A stretch of DNA of 52,692 nt from Rhodocyclaceae bacterium UBA1310 (GTDB lineage: Bacteria; Pseudomonadota; Gammaproteobacteria; Burkholderiales; Rhodocyclaceae), in NCBI GenBank assembly GCA_002307175.1, contig DBTS01000129.1, forward strand, positions 9,460-62,151. The letters run 5' to 3'. Position 1 is the first letter of the stretch; each line of letters opens with the position of its first letter. The notes below the pieces were generated by a model. That model had not been told where the DNA came from, did not search any database, and saw only the letters and a list, made by a program, of their open reading frames with translations. Shown piece after piece: positions 34,479 through 43,819 of the stretch. A program made the translations under genes and the position numbers.

Positions 34479-35501
34479 TCAGATCAGGGCAGGTTCGATT
34501 TCGAGCTTGACGCCGAAATGCTCCGCCACGTCGCGTTGCACGGCAGAGGAAAGATTGCGCACATCCTGGCCCGTGGCGCCGCCAAGATTGATCATCACCA
34601 GCGCCTGATTCTCGAACATGCCGACCGGGCCCAGCGCCCGCCCCTTCCAGCCAGCTTTTTCGATGAGCCACCCGGCGGCGAGCTTGATACGCCCATCGAG
34701 CTGGCGAAAACCCGGCAGATCCGGGTGCGCCGCCAGTAACCTGTCGAAGTGTTCCGAACTGATCACCGGGTTTTTGAAGAAACTGCCGACATTGCCGATT
34801 TCCGCCGGGTCAGGCAGCTTCTTCTGGCGAATCGCAATAATCGCATCCGAGACATCAATTGGCTTCGGGTCGATGATCCCGCGCACCGCTAGCTCGCGTG
34901 ACACATCCGCGTAGCGGGTCAGCGCCGTCCAGCGCTTGGGCAGGCGGAAGGTCACCGAGGTGATGACAAAACGTCCGGCCGCCTCCTGCTTGAAGATACT
35001 GTCGCGGTAATCGAAATGGCAGTCCTTGAAGTCGAAGCTCATGAGCGAGCCACTCTTCAGATCCACGGCTTCAAGCACCATGAAGCGTTCGCACACTTCC
35101 ATGCCATAGGCCCCGATGTTCTGAACCGGCGCAGCACCCACCGTGCCGGGGATCAGGGTAAGGTTCTCAAGCCCTGGCAGGCCCATTTCCAGTGTCCAGC
35201 GCACGAAATCGTGCCATTTCTCACCAGCACCCGCGCGCACGAAATTGTAGTCATCGTCGCTGCCGATCAGCTCGCGTCCCGGAATGCGGATGTGCAGGAC
35301 GGTGGCCTCGACATCGCCAGTCAGCAGCACATTGCTGCCGCCGCCGAGCACCAGGGTACGCTGGCCAGCCAGTTCGCCATTGCGTACGAGCATGACCAGT
35401 TGCCCGGCCGAGAGGATCTCTCCGTAGCGGGCCGCTGTGGCGGGCAGGCCGAAAGTGTTGAAAGACGCCAGCGAAACCTGGGTCTGAAACGTGAAAGCCA
35501 T
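34479..35501 (-). CDS. murB: UDP-N-acetylenolpyruvoylglucosamine reductase
   Basis: A 340-residue FAD enzyme that makes UDP-MurNAc for peptidoglycan. The FAD motif LVLGGGSNVLLTGD, LTLIPGTVGAAPVQNIGAYG, the catalytic GNVGSFFKNPV and the C-terminal RDVAEHFGVKLEIEPALI fit type I MurB. It follows a small basic ORF by 27 bases on the same strand and lies outside a mur cluster. Confidence 0.94.
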   Translation of the reverse strand: MAFTFQTQVSLASFNTFGLPATAARYGEILSAGQLVMLVRNGELAGQRTLVLGGGSNVLLTGDVEATVLHIRIPGRELIGSDDDYNFVRAGAGEKWHDFVRWTLEMGLPGLENLTLIPGTVGAAPVQNIGAYGMEVCERFMVLEAVDLKSGSLMSFDFKDCHFDYRDSIFKQEAAGRFVITSVTFRLPKRWTALTRYADVSRELAVRGIIDPKPIDVSDAIIAIRQKKLPDPAEIGNVGSFFKNPVISSEHFDRLLAAHPDLPGFRQLDGRIKLAAGWLIEKAGWKGRALGPVGMFENQALVMINLGGATGQDVRNLSSAVQRDVAEHFGVKLEIEPALI

Positions 35502-35528
35502 GTGTATATCGCGTGAAACGGGTTTTTC

Positions 35529-35702
35529 TCAGCGCACCGAACTGATGCGTTGGGAAAAACCCCCTTCATCCTTGAGGCGGCGCAGCTCGCGCTTGGCTGC
35601 CTGGCGCAATGCCTTGCCTGATTTCTCGTGTACGCCGCCGCCACTGCGTTGGCGCATCAACTGGACCAGCGGGTTCCGCGGTCGGGATGCCTTGAGTTTC
35701 AT
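35529..35702 (-). CDS. Small basic protein of unknown function
   Basis: A 57-residue, strongly basic protein starting MKLKASRPRNPLVQLMRQR and ending in FSQRISSVR, with many Lys and Arg and no hydrophobic segment. AGAAAGG precedes the ATG by about eight bases. It lies between a small lipoprotein (17 bases upstream) and murB (27 bases downstream), all on one strand. Its composition suits RNA or ribosome binding; I do not recognise a family. Confidence 0.6.
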   Translation of the reverse strand: MKLKASRPRNPLVQLMRQRSGGGVHEKSGKALRQAAKRELRRLKDEGGFSQRISSVR

Positions 35703-35719
35703 TTTTAAACCTTTCTAAC

Positions 35720-35938
35720 TTATTGAGTTGCAGACTCGGCAGCTTCGCGTTGAGCGTCAGCCTGTTTGTTGGCGGCGTCCAGCTGTTTCTGGAACTGATC
35801 CATCTGCTTCTTGGCCTGTTCCGCCTGCTGGGCCTGTCCCTTGGCGACAGCGGCGGCCGTCACGGCGGTTTCGGAGACGCCACAGGCGCCCAGTAACAGG
35901 CAGATTACACCAAAAGCCAGGGTTTTCACTTGGGTCAT
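35720..35938 (-). CDS. Small coiled-coil lipoprotein
   Basis: A 72-residue protein with a signal peptide and lipobox LLGAC (Cys19), followed by an Ala/Gln/Lys-rich helix with heptad character (AKKQMDQFQKQLDAANKQA). It resembles small outer-membrane lipoproteins of the Lpp kind in form, without clear homology. It precedes the small basic gene by 17 bases and is divergent from rdgC. Confidence 0.7.
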   Translation of the reverse strand: MTQVKTLAFGVICLLLGACGVSETAVTAAAVAKGQAQQAEQAKKQMDQFQKQLDAANKQADAQREAAESATQ

Positions 35939-36053
35939 TGTAAAACTCCTTTGTTTTCAAACTACTTTGCTCGAGCCGACGAAAGCAGGTACGCCAGACT
36001 GGCTGGCAGGAAGTATCATCACAACCTTTTCGCAGCTAACGACCAAACTATAT

Positions 36054-36959
36054 ATGTGGTTTCGCAACATTCAACTCTATCGCCTGCCTGAACAGTGGGA
36101 CATGACCGCCGAGCGGCTGAGCGAACAACTTGCCCGCCTGTCTTTTCAACCTTGCGGCAGCCAGGATATGCAAACCCAGGGCTGGGCGCCACCACTGCAG
36201 GGCGAACTGGTACATAACGTTGGCGGCCAATGGCTGCTCGCCCTTGGCGTGGAGCAGCGCCTGCTGCCTGGTTCCGTGGTCAAGCAGGTCTGTGAGGATC
36301 GTGCTGTCGAGATCGAAGAGCAGCAGGGTTTCAAACCCGGGCGCAAGCAGATGAAGGAACTCAAGGAGGCTGTGACGCAGGAGTTGCTGCCGCGCGCCTT
36401 CACGCGCCGTCGCCGCGTGTACGCCTGGATTGATCCGAAAGCCGGTTATCTGGCCATTGATACCGCCAGTCGTTCTTCCGCCGAGCCGGTGATTGAAGCG
36501 CTGCACAAGGCGCTCGACGAATTGCCGCTGAAACTCGTCAACACCGAGCTGAGCCCGGGTGCCGCGATGACTGACTGGCTCTCCGGCAGCGAAGCGCCGG
36601 GCGCCTTCTCCATCGACGAAGACTGCGAACTGCGCGCCATTGATGACGAATCAAGCGCAGTGCGCTACGTGCACCATAGCCTGGAAGGCAAGGAAATCCG
36701 CGAACACATCGCTTCCGGCAAACAGGTCAGCAAGCTCGGCATCAGCTTTGACGACCGTGTCGCACTGCTGCTCACCGACAAGTTCGAGATCAAGCGCATC
36801 CAGCCGCTCGACGTGCTCACCGACAAGGGCGACAACGAAGGCGATGCCAAGAGCCGTGAAGAGCAGTTCGATGCCGATTTTGCGCTCATGACTGGCGAGA
36901 TGAGCAAGCTTATCCCGGCCCTGCTCGAAGCCCTGGGCGGCGAGGTCAAGACCATCTGA
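36054..36959 (+). CDS. rdgC: Recombination-associated protein RdgC
   Basis: A 301-residue DNA-binding ring protein that limits RecA activity. The start MWFRNIQLYRL, the phrases RRVYAWIDPKAGYLAIDTAS and GISFDDRVALLLTDKFEIKR, and the length match RdgC. The start at 36054 replaces a longer frame that begins inside the divergent lipoprotein gene. It overlaps the next gene by one base (TGATG). Confidence 0.93.
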   Translation: MWFRNIQLYRLPEQWDMTAERLSEQLARLSFQPCGSQDMQTQGWAPPLQGELVHNVGGQWLLALGVEQRLLPGSVVKQVCEDRAVEIEEQQGFKPGRKQMKELKEAVTQELLPRAFTRRRRVYAWIDPKAGYLAIDTASRSSAEPVIEALHKALDELPLKLVNTELSPGAAMTDWLSGSEAPGAFSIDEDCELRAIDDESSAVRYVHHSLEGKEIREHIASGKQVSKLGISFDDRVALLLTDKFEIKRIQPLDVLTDKGDNEGDAKSREEQFDADFALMTGEMSKLIPALLEALGGEVKTI

Positions 36960-37447
36960 TGAAAGCCTATCTGGCCGGCCCTGACGTGTTTCGCCCGGAT
37001 GCCGGTCAGTGGGCTGAAGAAGCTCGCGCCTTGTGCCTTGAATACGCTATCGAGGCACTCATCCCGCTGGATGGAGATGCCACCGACGCTGCTGGCATCT
37101 ACGTTCAGAATGTGGCGATGATAGAGGCGGCAGATGTCGTGCTGGCTAATCTGCGGCCTTTTCGTGGGGTTGAGCCGGATTCCGGCACAAGTTTCGAGGT
37201 GGGTTATGCCGCCGCGCTGGGCAAACCCGTCGTGGCCTACATACCGTCGTTGGAATCCCAGATTCAACGCCTGGCGGCAACCCAGCCGCTGCAGTTCGTG
37301 CAGGGGCGCTGGGTTGATGCCGAGGGGCAGACCGTGGAAGAGTTCGGCCTGCCCGTGAATCTGATGCTCGCCGTGCCGGCCTGTCTCGTTGAAGGCGGGC
37401 TGCGTGAGGCGCTGGAAGCGCTGCACAGCCTCGCCGGATCGGATTAG
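36959..37447 (+). CDS. Nucleoside 2-deoxyribosyltransferase-like protein
   Basis: A 162-residue protein with the family motifs KAYLAGPDVF at the start, VVLANLRPFRG, and DSGTSFEVGYAAALGKPVVAY, which includes the catalytic Glu. The family exchanges bases on deoxynucleosides or hydrolyses them, in salvage or pool cleaning. It is coupled to rdgC through a one-base overlap. Its end overlaps the convergent Gfo/Idh/MocA gene by four bases. Confidence 0.82.
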   Translation: MKAYLAGPDVFRPDAGQWAEEARALCLEYAIEALIPLDGDATDAAGIYVQNVAMIEAADVVLANLRPFRGVEPDSGTSFEVGYAAALGKPVVAYIPSLESQIQRLAATQPLQFVQGRWVDAEGQTVEEFGLPVNLMLAVPACLVEGGLREALEALHSLAGSD

Positions 37448-38478
37448 CTGCGGCCGAGGATGCGGTCGATCACCGCATCGGTACGAGCCGCTGTCTCGCC
37501 CGTGCTGGGGCACACACCGTAGCCCAGCAGTGTATTGACCACGCTCTGGATCAGTGGCTGCTGCACATGGGCCGGGTTCGGGATGTGGAACTGTTCTTCG
37601 CCGCTGCCGGTGATCAGGCTCACAGGCGTGTCGTCGAAGGTCGAAAAGACGACTCTTCCCTTCGAGCCAACGATTTCGCAACGATCCAGCTTGTCCCCTG
37701 CCGCAAAACTCCAGGTGCCTGCACCGAGTACTCCGGACGCAAAGCGGAAGCTGGCGCACACCGTATCCTCGACTTCCAGCGCGCCACTCAGGCAGGCCTT
37801 GTTGCCTGCCACATCCCGGATGGGGCCAAACAGGTAGTCGAGAAAATCGAGCTGGTGTGAGGCCATGTCCACAAAACGGCCACCGCCGGCAATGCTCGGG
37901 TCGATGCGCCAGGAGCGTTTGCCCGGGTCAGTGTCTTCCGGGTTCATGGGCTGGTGCAGGGCGATATTGGCGTAGCGCACGGCACCGACAGCCCCTTCCT
38001 CAATCAGGCTGCGGATCTTCTGGAAGCGTGGCATGGCACGCCGGTAATACGCTGCAAACAGCGGCACCCTGGCGGCTGCGAAGGCAGCCACGATCTCCAG
38101 ACTTTGCGTATGGCTCATCGCCATCGGTTTTTCCACATAGCACGGCTTGCCGGCAGCAGCGCACAGCAACGCGAGCTCGTGATGGGCCGCTGGCGGCGTG
38201 GCGATGTAGACGGCATCCACATCCTTGTCCCTGATCAGATCTTCCGCCTTGTCGTACCAGCGTGGCACGTTGTGGCGTTTGGCGTAGTCGGCGGCCAGAT
38301 CGCCATTGCGGCGCATCACGGCGAGCAGGCTGGAGCCGGTGGCCTTCTGAAAACCGGGCCCGCTTTTGATTTCGGTCACTTCTCCGCAACCGAGGATGCC
38401 CCAACGGATCTCCTGCCTTGCGTGCTTCAGTTCATCCAGTCCAGAGGAGGGTTTGCTTCTTTTTTCCATGAGTGTCAC
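37444..38478 (-). CDS. Gfo/Idh/MocA-family oxidoreductase
   Basis: A 344-residue NAD(P)-dependent dehydrogenase. The Rossmann motif GILGCGEVTEI lies near residue 28, EKPMAMS is the family motif with the catalytic Lys, and GGGRFVDMASHQLD lies in the substrate domain. Substrate unknown, probably a sugar or polyol. A GTG start at 38478 overlaps the stop of the LOG-family gene as GTGA; an ATG nine bases later is also possible. Confidence 0.85.
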   Translation of the reverse strand: MTLMEKRSKPSSGLDELKHARQEIRWGILGCGEVTEIKSGPGFQKATGSSLLAVMRRNGDLAADYAKRHNVPRWYDKAEDLIRDKDVDAVYIATPPAAHHELALLCAAAGKPCYVEKPMAMSHTQSLEIVAAFAAARVPLFAAYYRRAMPRFQKIRSLIEEGAVGAVRYANIALHQPMNPEDTDPGKRSWRIDPSIAGGGRFVDMASHQLDFLDYLFGPIRDVAGNKACLSGALEVEDTVCASFRFASGVLGAGTWSFAAGDKLDRCEIVGSKGRVVFSTFDDTPVSLITGSGEEQFHIPNPAHVQQPLIQSVVNTLLGYGVCPSTGETAARTDAVIDRILGRS

Positions 38479-39203
38479 AGGTTCAGCATCAATTCGTGTT
38501 CATCGGGCAGATCCAGGAATCCGCGTTGTTCATAATGGCGGAAGATCGCCGCAACGATTTCCGCCGGATCATCGATCACCTGGATCAGATCCAGGTCTTC
38601 GGGGTTGATCATGCCGGAACTGACCAGCGTGCCACGGAACCAGTCGAGCAGCCCCTTCCAGAAATCCTGACCAACCAGAATCACCGGAATCTTGCGGCTC
38701 TTGCCAGTCTGGATCAGTGTCAGCGCTTCCATCATTTCATCCATCGTGCCAAAGCCGCCGGGCATCACGACATAGGCCGAGGCAAACTTCACGAACATGA
38801 CTTTGCGTGGAAAGAAATGGCGGAAGGTCTGCGAGATATCCTGATAGGGGTTGCCGACCTGCTCATGCGGCAATTGGATATTTAGGCCAACCGAAGGGCT
38901 TTTGCCGTTGAAAGCGCCCTTGTTGGCAGCCTCCATGATGCCCGGGCCACCCCCCGAAATCACCGAAAAGCCGGCATCCGAAAGCATCCGGGCAATCTTT
39001 TCGGTGAGTTGATAGACCGGATCTTCCGGTTTCGTGCGTGCCGACCCAAAGATGCTCACCGCAGGGCGAATGGGCTTGAGGCGTTCGGTGGCTTCGACAA
39101 ACTCTGACATAATGCCAAAGATTCGCCAGGCTTCGCGTGCCAGATCGGATGATTGTCCGGCGGTGGGGCTGCTGAAAGGTGGTAGTTTGTTTCTTGCGCT
39201 CAT
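38475..39203 (-). CDS. LOG-family protein (TIGR00730), nucleotide 5'-monophosphate nucleosidase type
   Basis: A 242-residue protein of the LOG/Rossmann group. GGGPGIMEAAN and MPGGFGTMDEMMEALT (PGGxGTxxE) are the signature. Members include cytokinin-riboside phosphoribohydrolases and PpnN-like enzymes that split nucleoside monophosphates. The start at 39203 (MSARNKLPPF) avoids a long extension into the divergent polA gene. It is coupled to the Gfo/Idh/MocA gene. Confidence 0.85.
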   Translation of the reverse strand: MSARNKLPPFSSPTAGQSSDLAREAWRIFGIMSEFVEATERLKPIRPAVSIFGSARTKPEDPVYQLTEKIARMLSDAGFSVISGGGPGIMEAANKGAFNGKSPSVGLNIQLPHEQVGNPYQDISQTFRHFFPRKVMFVKFASAYVVMPGGFGTMDEMMEALTLIQTGKSRKIPVILVGQDFWKGLLDWFRGTLVSSGMINPEDLDLIQVIDDPAEIVAAIFRHYEQRGFLDLPDEHELMLNL

Positions 39204-39347
39204 GTCCGATTTCCGGTCTGAACAAGGAACCCTGATACTGCGTTCTTCGCAGCGACAAGGCAAGCCCCTTGCTCCCGGTGGTCGACGAATCCGGCAAACC
39301 CGCACTGCTTGTGGGTTTTTGCAATCCTCATTCAATGTTTTCCTGCC

Positions 39348-42101
39348 ATGCCCAAACTGCTCCTCGTTGATGGTTCCAGCTACCTGTTTCGCGCCTTTCA
39401 CGCCATGCCCGACCTGCGCAACCGCGCTGGCGAGCCCACCGGCGCACTGCGCGGGGTGCTCAACATGCTTGCTCCCCTGCGTCATTCGGCAGGTGCCACG
39501 CATGCTGTCTGTGTATTTGATGCCAAGGGCAAAACCTTCCGTAACGACTGGTACCCCGAGTACAAGGCCAACCGTCCGCCGGCACCCGAGGATCTGGTGG
39601 CACAGATCGCCCCGATTCACACCTGCGTGCGCGCCATGGGCTGGCCCGTGATCGTGCAGGAAGGCGTCGAAGCGGATGATGTGATCGGCACGCTGACGCG
39701 GCTGGCCGTCGAGCAGGGCTTTGAGGTGATCATCTCGACCGGCGACAAGGATATGGCCCAGCTCGTGCGTCCCGGTGTCACGCTGATCAACACCATGACC
39801 AATGAAACGCTCGATGAGGCCGGCGTGCAGGAGAAGTTCGGTGTGCCGCCCAATCGCATCATCGACTATCTGACGCTCATGGGAGACACCGTCGATAACG
39901 TGCCCGGGGTGCCTAAGTGCGGCCCCAAGACTGCCGTGAAGTGGCTTGCCGAATATGGTTCGCTCGACAATGTCATCGCCAATGCCGCCTCAATAAAAGG
40001 CGTGGTGGGTGAGAACCTGCGCGATACGCTGGGTTTTCTGCCACTGGGGCGGCGCCTCGTGACAATTGCCACCGATGTGCAGTTGCCCGAGCCTCTCGAT
40101 TCCCTGACCTGGCGCGAGCAGGATACGGCCGCGCTGGTCGAGCAATTCACGCGCTGGGAATTCAAGAATCTGCTGCGTGCCGTGCAGGGCGACGGCTCTG
40201 CCGCAGAAGCCGCACCGGCAAAGCCGGTACGTGCGCAGGAGGATCTCTTTGGCGGGGCTGCGGAGCTGCCGGTGACCGAGCGTAGTGCTACACATCGTGA
40301 AAAGTATGAATGCATACTCACGCGCGAAGCCTTGCAAACCTGGCTGGACAGGATCAATGCTGCCGCGCTGACGGCCTTTGATACCGAAACCGACAGCCTC
40401 GACGGGATGCAGGCGAAGCTGGTGGGCATGAGTTTTTGTGTGCGTGAGGGCGAGGCAGCCTATCTGCCGCTGACGCATCGCTATCCTGGTGTGCCGGATC
40501 AGTTGCCGCTGGACGAAGTGCTGGCCGTGCTCAAACCATGGTTCGAGGATGCCACCAAGCCAAAACTCGGACAGAATCTCAAGTATGACATGCACGTTAT
40601 GGCGAATCACGGCATCCGCCTGCGCGGCATCGTTGATGACACCCTGCTTGAATCCGCCGCTTGGGAAAGTGACAAAGGCCACGATCTGGATGCGCTGGCA
40701 AGCCGCTATACCGATCTGGCGACGCTGTCCTATTCGGATGTCTGCGGCAAGGGAGCCAAGGCCATCGGCTTCTATGATCTGGACCTGGAAAAGGCCACTG
40801 CGTATGGTGCAGAAGATGCCGATGTCACGCTGCGCGTGCACCGCAAGCTGTCGCCGAAAATCGCTGCTGAACCTGGGCTGACGCGTGTCTATCGCGAGAT
40901 CGAACTGCCGGTGCAGGAAGTGCTGTGGGCCATGGAACGTCAGGGTGTGATGATTGATGCATTCCTGCTCGCGCAGCAAAGCGAGGAACTTGGTCGCAAG
41001 ATGCTGGAGCTGGAACAGGAAGCCCACAAGGTGGCCGGGCAGCCCTTCAATCTGAACAGCCCGAAGCAGATCCAGGAACTGCTCTTCGAACGCGACAAGT
41101 TGCCGGTGCTCAAGAAGACCCCGAGCGGTACGCCGAGTACCGATGAAGAGGTGCTCGCACAGCTTGCACTTGATTACCCCTTGCCCAAACTGATTCTCGA
41201 ATATCGCGGTCTGGCCAAGCTCAAAAATACCTATACCGACAAGCTGCCGCGCATGGTCAACCCACAGACCGGGCGTGTGCACACGAGTTTTTCGCAGACT
41301 GGCGCGATCACCGGCCGTCTGGCCAGTTCCGACCCCAATCTGCAAAACATTCCGGTGCGCACGCCGGAAGGCCGGCGCATCCGCGCAGCCTTCATTGCGC
41401 CCAGAGGCTGGCATATCGTCTCCGCCGACTATTCGCAGATCGAACTGCGCATCATGGCGCATCTCTCCGGCGATGAGCGTCTGCTTGATGCCTTTGCGCA
41501 TGGTGAAGACGTACACCGCGCCACTGCCGCAGAAGTGTTTGGCGTTGAGACTGCAGATGTCACGAGCGAGCAGCGCCGCTATGCCAAGACCATCAATTTC
41601 GGGCTGATCTACGGAATGAGTGCCCACGGCCTGGCACGCTCCCTGGAAATCGAGCGGTCTGCCGCACAGAGCTGGATCGACCGCTACTTTGCACGCTATC
41701 CCGGCGTGGCGGCCTACATGGAAGAAACCCGGCAGGCCGCCCGCACGCAGGGCTATGTGGAAACCGTGTTCGGCCGGCGGCTGTGGCTGCCCGAGATCAG
41801 GAACAGCAATGCTGGTCGTCGCCAGGGGGCTGAGCGTGCTGCAATCAATGCACCGATGCAGGGAACGGCCGCCGATCTGGTCAAGCTGGCGATGCGCCGT
41901 GTGTATGGCTGGCTCAATGCCGAAAGCTTGCAGAGCAAGATGCTGCTACAGGTTCACGATGAACTGATTCTCGAAGTGCCGCCGCAGGAGCTGGATCTGG
42001 TCAAGGAAATGCTGCCGCGCCTGATGGCTGAGGTGGCGCAATTGCGTGTGCCGCTGCTGGCCGAGGTGGGTGTTGGTGCAAACTGGGATGAAGCTCACTG
42101 A
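39348..42101 (+). CDS. polA: DNA polymerase I
   Basis: A 917-residue repair polymerase. The 5'-3' nuclease domain (1-290) starts KLLLVDGSSYLFRAFHAMPD. The 3'-5' exonuclease keeps its acidic residues (FDTETDSL, GQNLKYDMHV, YGAEDADV), so proofreading should be active. The polymerase has DYSQIELRIMAHLSGD, RRYAKTINFGLIYGMS and VHDELILEVP. The start at 39348 (MPKLLLVDG) is the family start. It overlaps the convergent downstream gene by seven bases. Confidence 0.96.
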   Translation: MPKLLLVDGSSYLFRAFHAMPDLRNRAGEPTGALRGVLNMLAPLRHSAGATHAVCVFDAKGKTFRNDWYPEYKANRPPAPEDLVAQIAPIHTCVRAMGWPVIVQEGVEADDVIGTLTRLAVEQGFEVIISTGDKDMAQLVRPGVTLINTMTNETLDEAGVQEKFGVPPNRIIDYLTLMGDTVDNVPGVPKCGPKTAVKWLAEYGSLDNVIANAASIKGVVGENLRDTLGFLPLGRRLVTIATDVQLPEPLDSLTWREQDTAALVEQFTRWEFKNLLRAVQGDGSAAEAAPAKPVRAQEDLFGGAAELPVTERSATHREKYECILTREALQTWLDRINAAALTAFDTETDSLDGMQAKLVGMSFCVREGEAAYLPLTHRYPGVPDQLPLDEVLAVLKPWFEDATKPKLGQNLKYDMHVMANHGIRLRGIVDDTLLESAAWESDKGHDLDALASRYTDLATLSYSDVCGKGAKAIGFYDLDLEKATAYGAEDADVTLRVHRKLSPKIAAEPGLTRVYREIELPVQEVLWAMERQGVMIDAFLLAQQSEELGRKMLELEQEAHKVAGQPFNLNSPKQIQELLFERDKLPVLKKTPSGTPSTDEEVLAQLALDYPLPKLILEYRGLAKLKNTYTDKLPRMVNPQTGRVHTSFSQTGAITGRLASSDPNLQNIPVRTPEGRRIRAAFIAPRGWHIVSADYSQIELRIMAHLSGDERLLDAFAHGEDVHRATAAEVFGVETADVTSEQRRYAKTINFGLIYGMSAHGLARSLEIERSAAQSWIDRYFARYPGVAAYMEETRQAARTQGYVETVFGRRLWLPEIRNSNAGRRQGAERAAINAPMQGTAADLVKLAMRRVYGWLNAESLQSKMLLQVHDELILEVPPQELDLVKEMLPRLMAEVAQLRVPLLAEVGVGANWDEAH

Positions 42102-42550
42102 TTGGTGAGGCCTGTGGCGCAGCCGGGGGCGGCCAGCACATGCGCCAGCCCCGTGCAGACAACGTTGTGTGCGCCAAGCCAATTGAGCACCTGGGAGACT
42201 TCGCTGAAGTCCATGACGGGGACAGTGGAAGCGTCGAGAACACCCTGGCGATCCACCATGCGGGGCAGGAAGGCGCCATGATGCAGGCGGATCACGGCAC
42301 TCACGCCATGGCTGAAGGTCCACTCTGCCATGTCCCTGCCGGCGGAAAAACTTTTCGGCGTGCCACCTTCCCAGGCGCGCAGGTCGACGAGATGAACCCA
42401 GGATGTCGGTGCTCCGGTGCGTTCCCAGGATTCTACCAGTGACGAATGCAGGGCTCGCGCGCCTGCTTGGTTGAAGGTGCCTGCGAGACAGACAACGCAA
42501 ACCTGGCCGTGCCAGTGGATCGAAAAATGGCCGTGCGGTTTTTCAAGCAT
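42095..42550 (-). CDS. Hypothetical STAS-like protein
   Basis: A 151-residue cytosolic protein with no firm family. It starts MLEKPHGHFSIHWHGQVCVV, and its alternating strands and helices (WVHLVDLRAWEGGTP, VPVMDFSEVSQVLNWLG) recall a STAS-like fold. GGAAA lies before the ATG at 42550. The frame stays open further upstream into the divergent hydrolase gene, which I regard as non-coding. Its end overlaps polA by seven bases. Confidence 0.6.
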   Translation of the reverse strand: MLEKPHGHFSIHWHGQVCVVCLAGTFNQAGARALHSSLVESWERTGAPTSWVHLVDLRAWEGGTPKSFSAGRDMAEWTFSHGVSAVIRLHHGAFLPRMVDRQGVLDASTVPVMDFSEVSQVLNWLGAHNVVCTGLAHVLAAPGCATGLTNQ

Positions 42551-42636
42551 GGTGCTGTTTCCAAGTCTGGAGTTTCCAGTATAAGCTGCATCAGGAGCAG
42601 AAGATCCCGCGAGTTTACCCATGCCAGGAGAGCGTG

Positions 42637-43560
42637 ATGTGGCGTTTGCTTTGTCTGTGTGTGGCGCTGTGCGCCTGTGTAGAAGCCTCTGCCGGGCCGC
42701 TGCTGGATCGCCTGCGTGAGCGTCGTGAAGCGCAGGCTTGGGGCGAGGAGGCGGATGCCTCGGCGGCATCCAATCTGCCGTTGGGAGCCCATGCGCTCAA
42801 GGATCTCGCCTATGGCAGCAACAGGGCCCAACGCATCGACGTGTACATTCCCGCAGGGGCACAGCACGCCCCCGTGATTTTCATGGTGCACGGGGGAGCC
42901 TGGCGTGTTGGCGACAAAGCGATGGCACGCGTGGTTGACAACAAGCTGCAGCACTGGCTGCCCAGAGGGGTGGTGCTCGTCTCGATCAATTACCCCATGT
43001 TACCTGCCGCCAATCCGCTGCAACAATCCGAAGACGTGTTGCGGGCGCTGGCCTTTGCGCAGCGCAAGGCGCCAGAATGGGGCGCTGATCCCGCGAGCTT
43101 CGTGCTCATGGGGCATTCCGCTGGCGCACATCTGATTGCTCTGATCAACAGTGCTCCGCAAAAGGCCGCCGGGTTTGGCGTGCGTCCCTGGCTGGGGGCT
43201 GTGTCGCTGGATAGCGCTGCGATGGATATCGTGGCGACGATGCAGGCCAAGCATTACGGGTTTTACGACAAGGCGTTTGGAGCCGACCCGGCATTTTGGC
43301 AACTGACTTCGCCTCTGCAGCAGCTCAACGTTGGTGCTCCACCCCTGCTTGCCGTGTGCTCCAGTGTTCGCCCGGATCACCCCTGTGCGCAGACCCATGC
43401 GTTCGCTGCCCAGGCACGCCAGATGGGCTTGCGGGTGGAAGTCCTGGAGCAGGCACTGAAGCACGCGGAAATCAATGGTGAGCTGGGCAAACCGGGGGCG
43501 TATACGGCGTCCGTGGATGCTTTTCTGGCTTCGCTGGCGCCCGCATTTGCGCGACAATAG
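42637..43560 (+). CDS. Exported alpha/beta hydrolase (esterase-like)
   Basis: A 307-residue protein with a signal sequence (MWRLLCLCVALCACVEAS; cleavage near ASA, or a weak lipobox). The hydrolase domain has FMVHGGAWRVGD (oxyanion HGGAW), the nucleophile elbow LMGHSAGAHL, and a possible catalytic His in ALKHAEING. The HGG form resembles BD-FAE and hormone-sensitive-lipase-type esterases. Substrate unknown. AGGAGAG precedes the ATG at 42637. A small membrane protein follows six bases later. Confidence 0.82.
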   Translation: MWRLLCLCVALCACVEASAGPLLDRLRERREAQAWGEEADASAASNLPLGAHALKDLAYGSNRAQRIDVYIPAGAQHAPVIFMVHGGAWRVGDKAMARVVDNKLQHWLPRGVVLVSINYPMLPAANPLQQSEDVLRALAFAQRKAPEWGADPASFVLMGHSAGAHLIALINSAPQKAAGFGVRPWLGAVSLDSAAMDIVATMQAKHYGFYDKAFGADPAFWQLTSPLQQLNVGAPPLLAVCSSVRPDHPCAQTHAFAAQARQMGLRVEVLEQALKHAEINGELGKPGAYTASVDAFLASLAPAFARQ

Positions 43561-43566
43561 CTGGAT

Positions 43567-43773
43567 ATGGAAACGAACCCCCAGCGTGAGCGCTTCCGTC
43601 TCGATGAGCAGACCAAGGAAGCCCGTGCAGAGAATCTGCGGCGGCGCTTTCAGGCCGCTACACCGCCAACCCGCAAGGCGCAGTTTCAACTGCCCAGGCT
43701 ATCCGCTGATTGGCGGCGAGCGTCTTTTGCCGCTGTTTTGGCGGTAATTCTTTTGCTTGTCTGGTTGCGCTGA
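43567..43773 (+). CDS. Small single-pass membrane protein
   Basis: A 68-residue protein: a charged N-terminal half rich in Arg and Glu (RERFRLDEQTKEARAENLRR) and one C-terminal transmembrane segment (SFAAVLAVILLLVWLR). It would be tail-anchored in the inner membrane. It follows the hydrolase gene by six bases and is probably cotranscribed. No family recognised. Confidence 0.6.
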   Translation: METNPQRERFRLDEQTKEARAENLRRRFQAATPPTRKAQFQLPRLSADWRRASFAAVLAVILLLVWLR

Positions 43774-43800
43774 GTTCAAGACCGGGGAATGCTGAGTCAT

Positions 43801-43819
43801 CCTGCCACGTAGTGGCGGG
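43801..43819 (+). terminator. Hairpin after the small membrane protein gene
   Basis: CCTGCCAC (43801-43808) pairs with GTGGCGGG (43812-43819), with one G-U pair and a three-base loop, 27 bases past the stop. TGTTT follows, a poor T-run. It is a plausible terminator before the GST gene. Confidence 0.4.

Noticed and set aside
39990..41627. Open frame of 545 codons antisense to polA
   Set aside because: polA is intact and strongly conserved; the antisense product looks like biased, low-meaning sequence.
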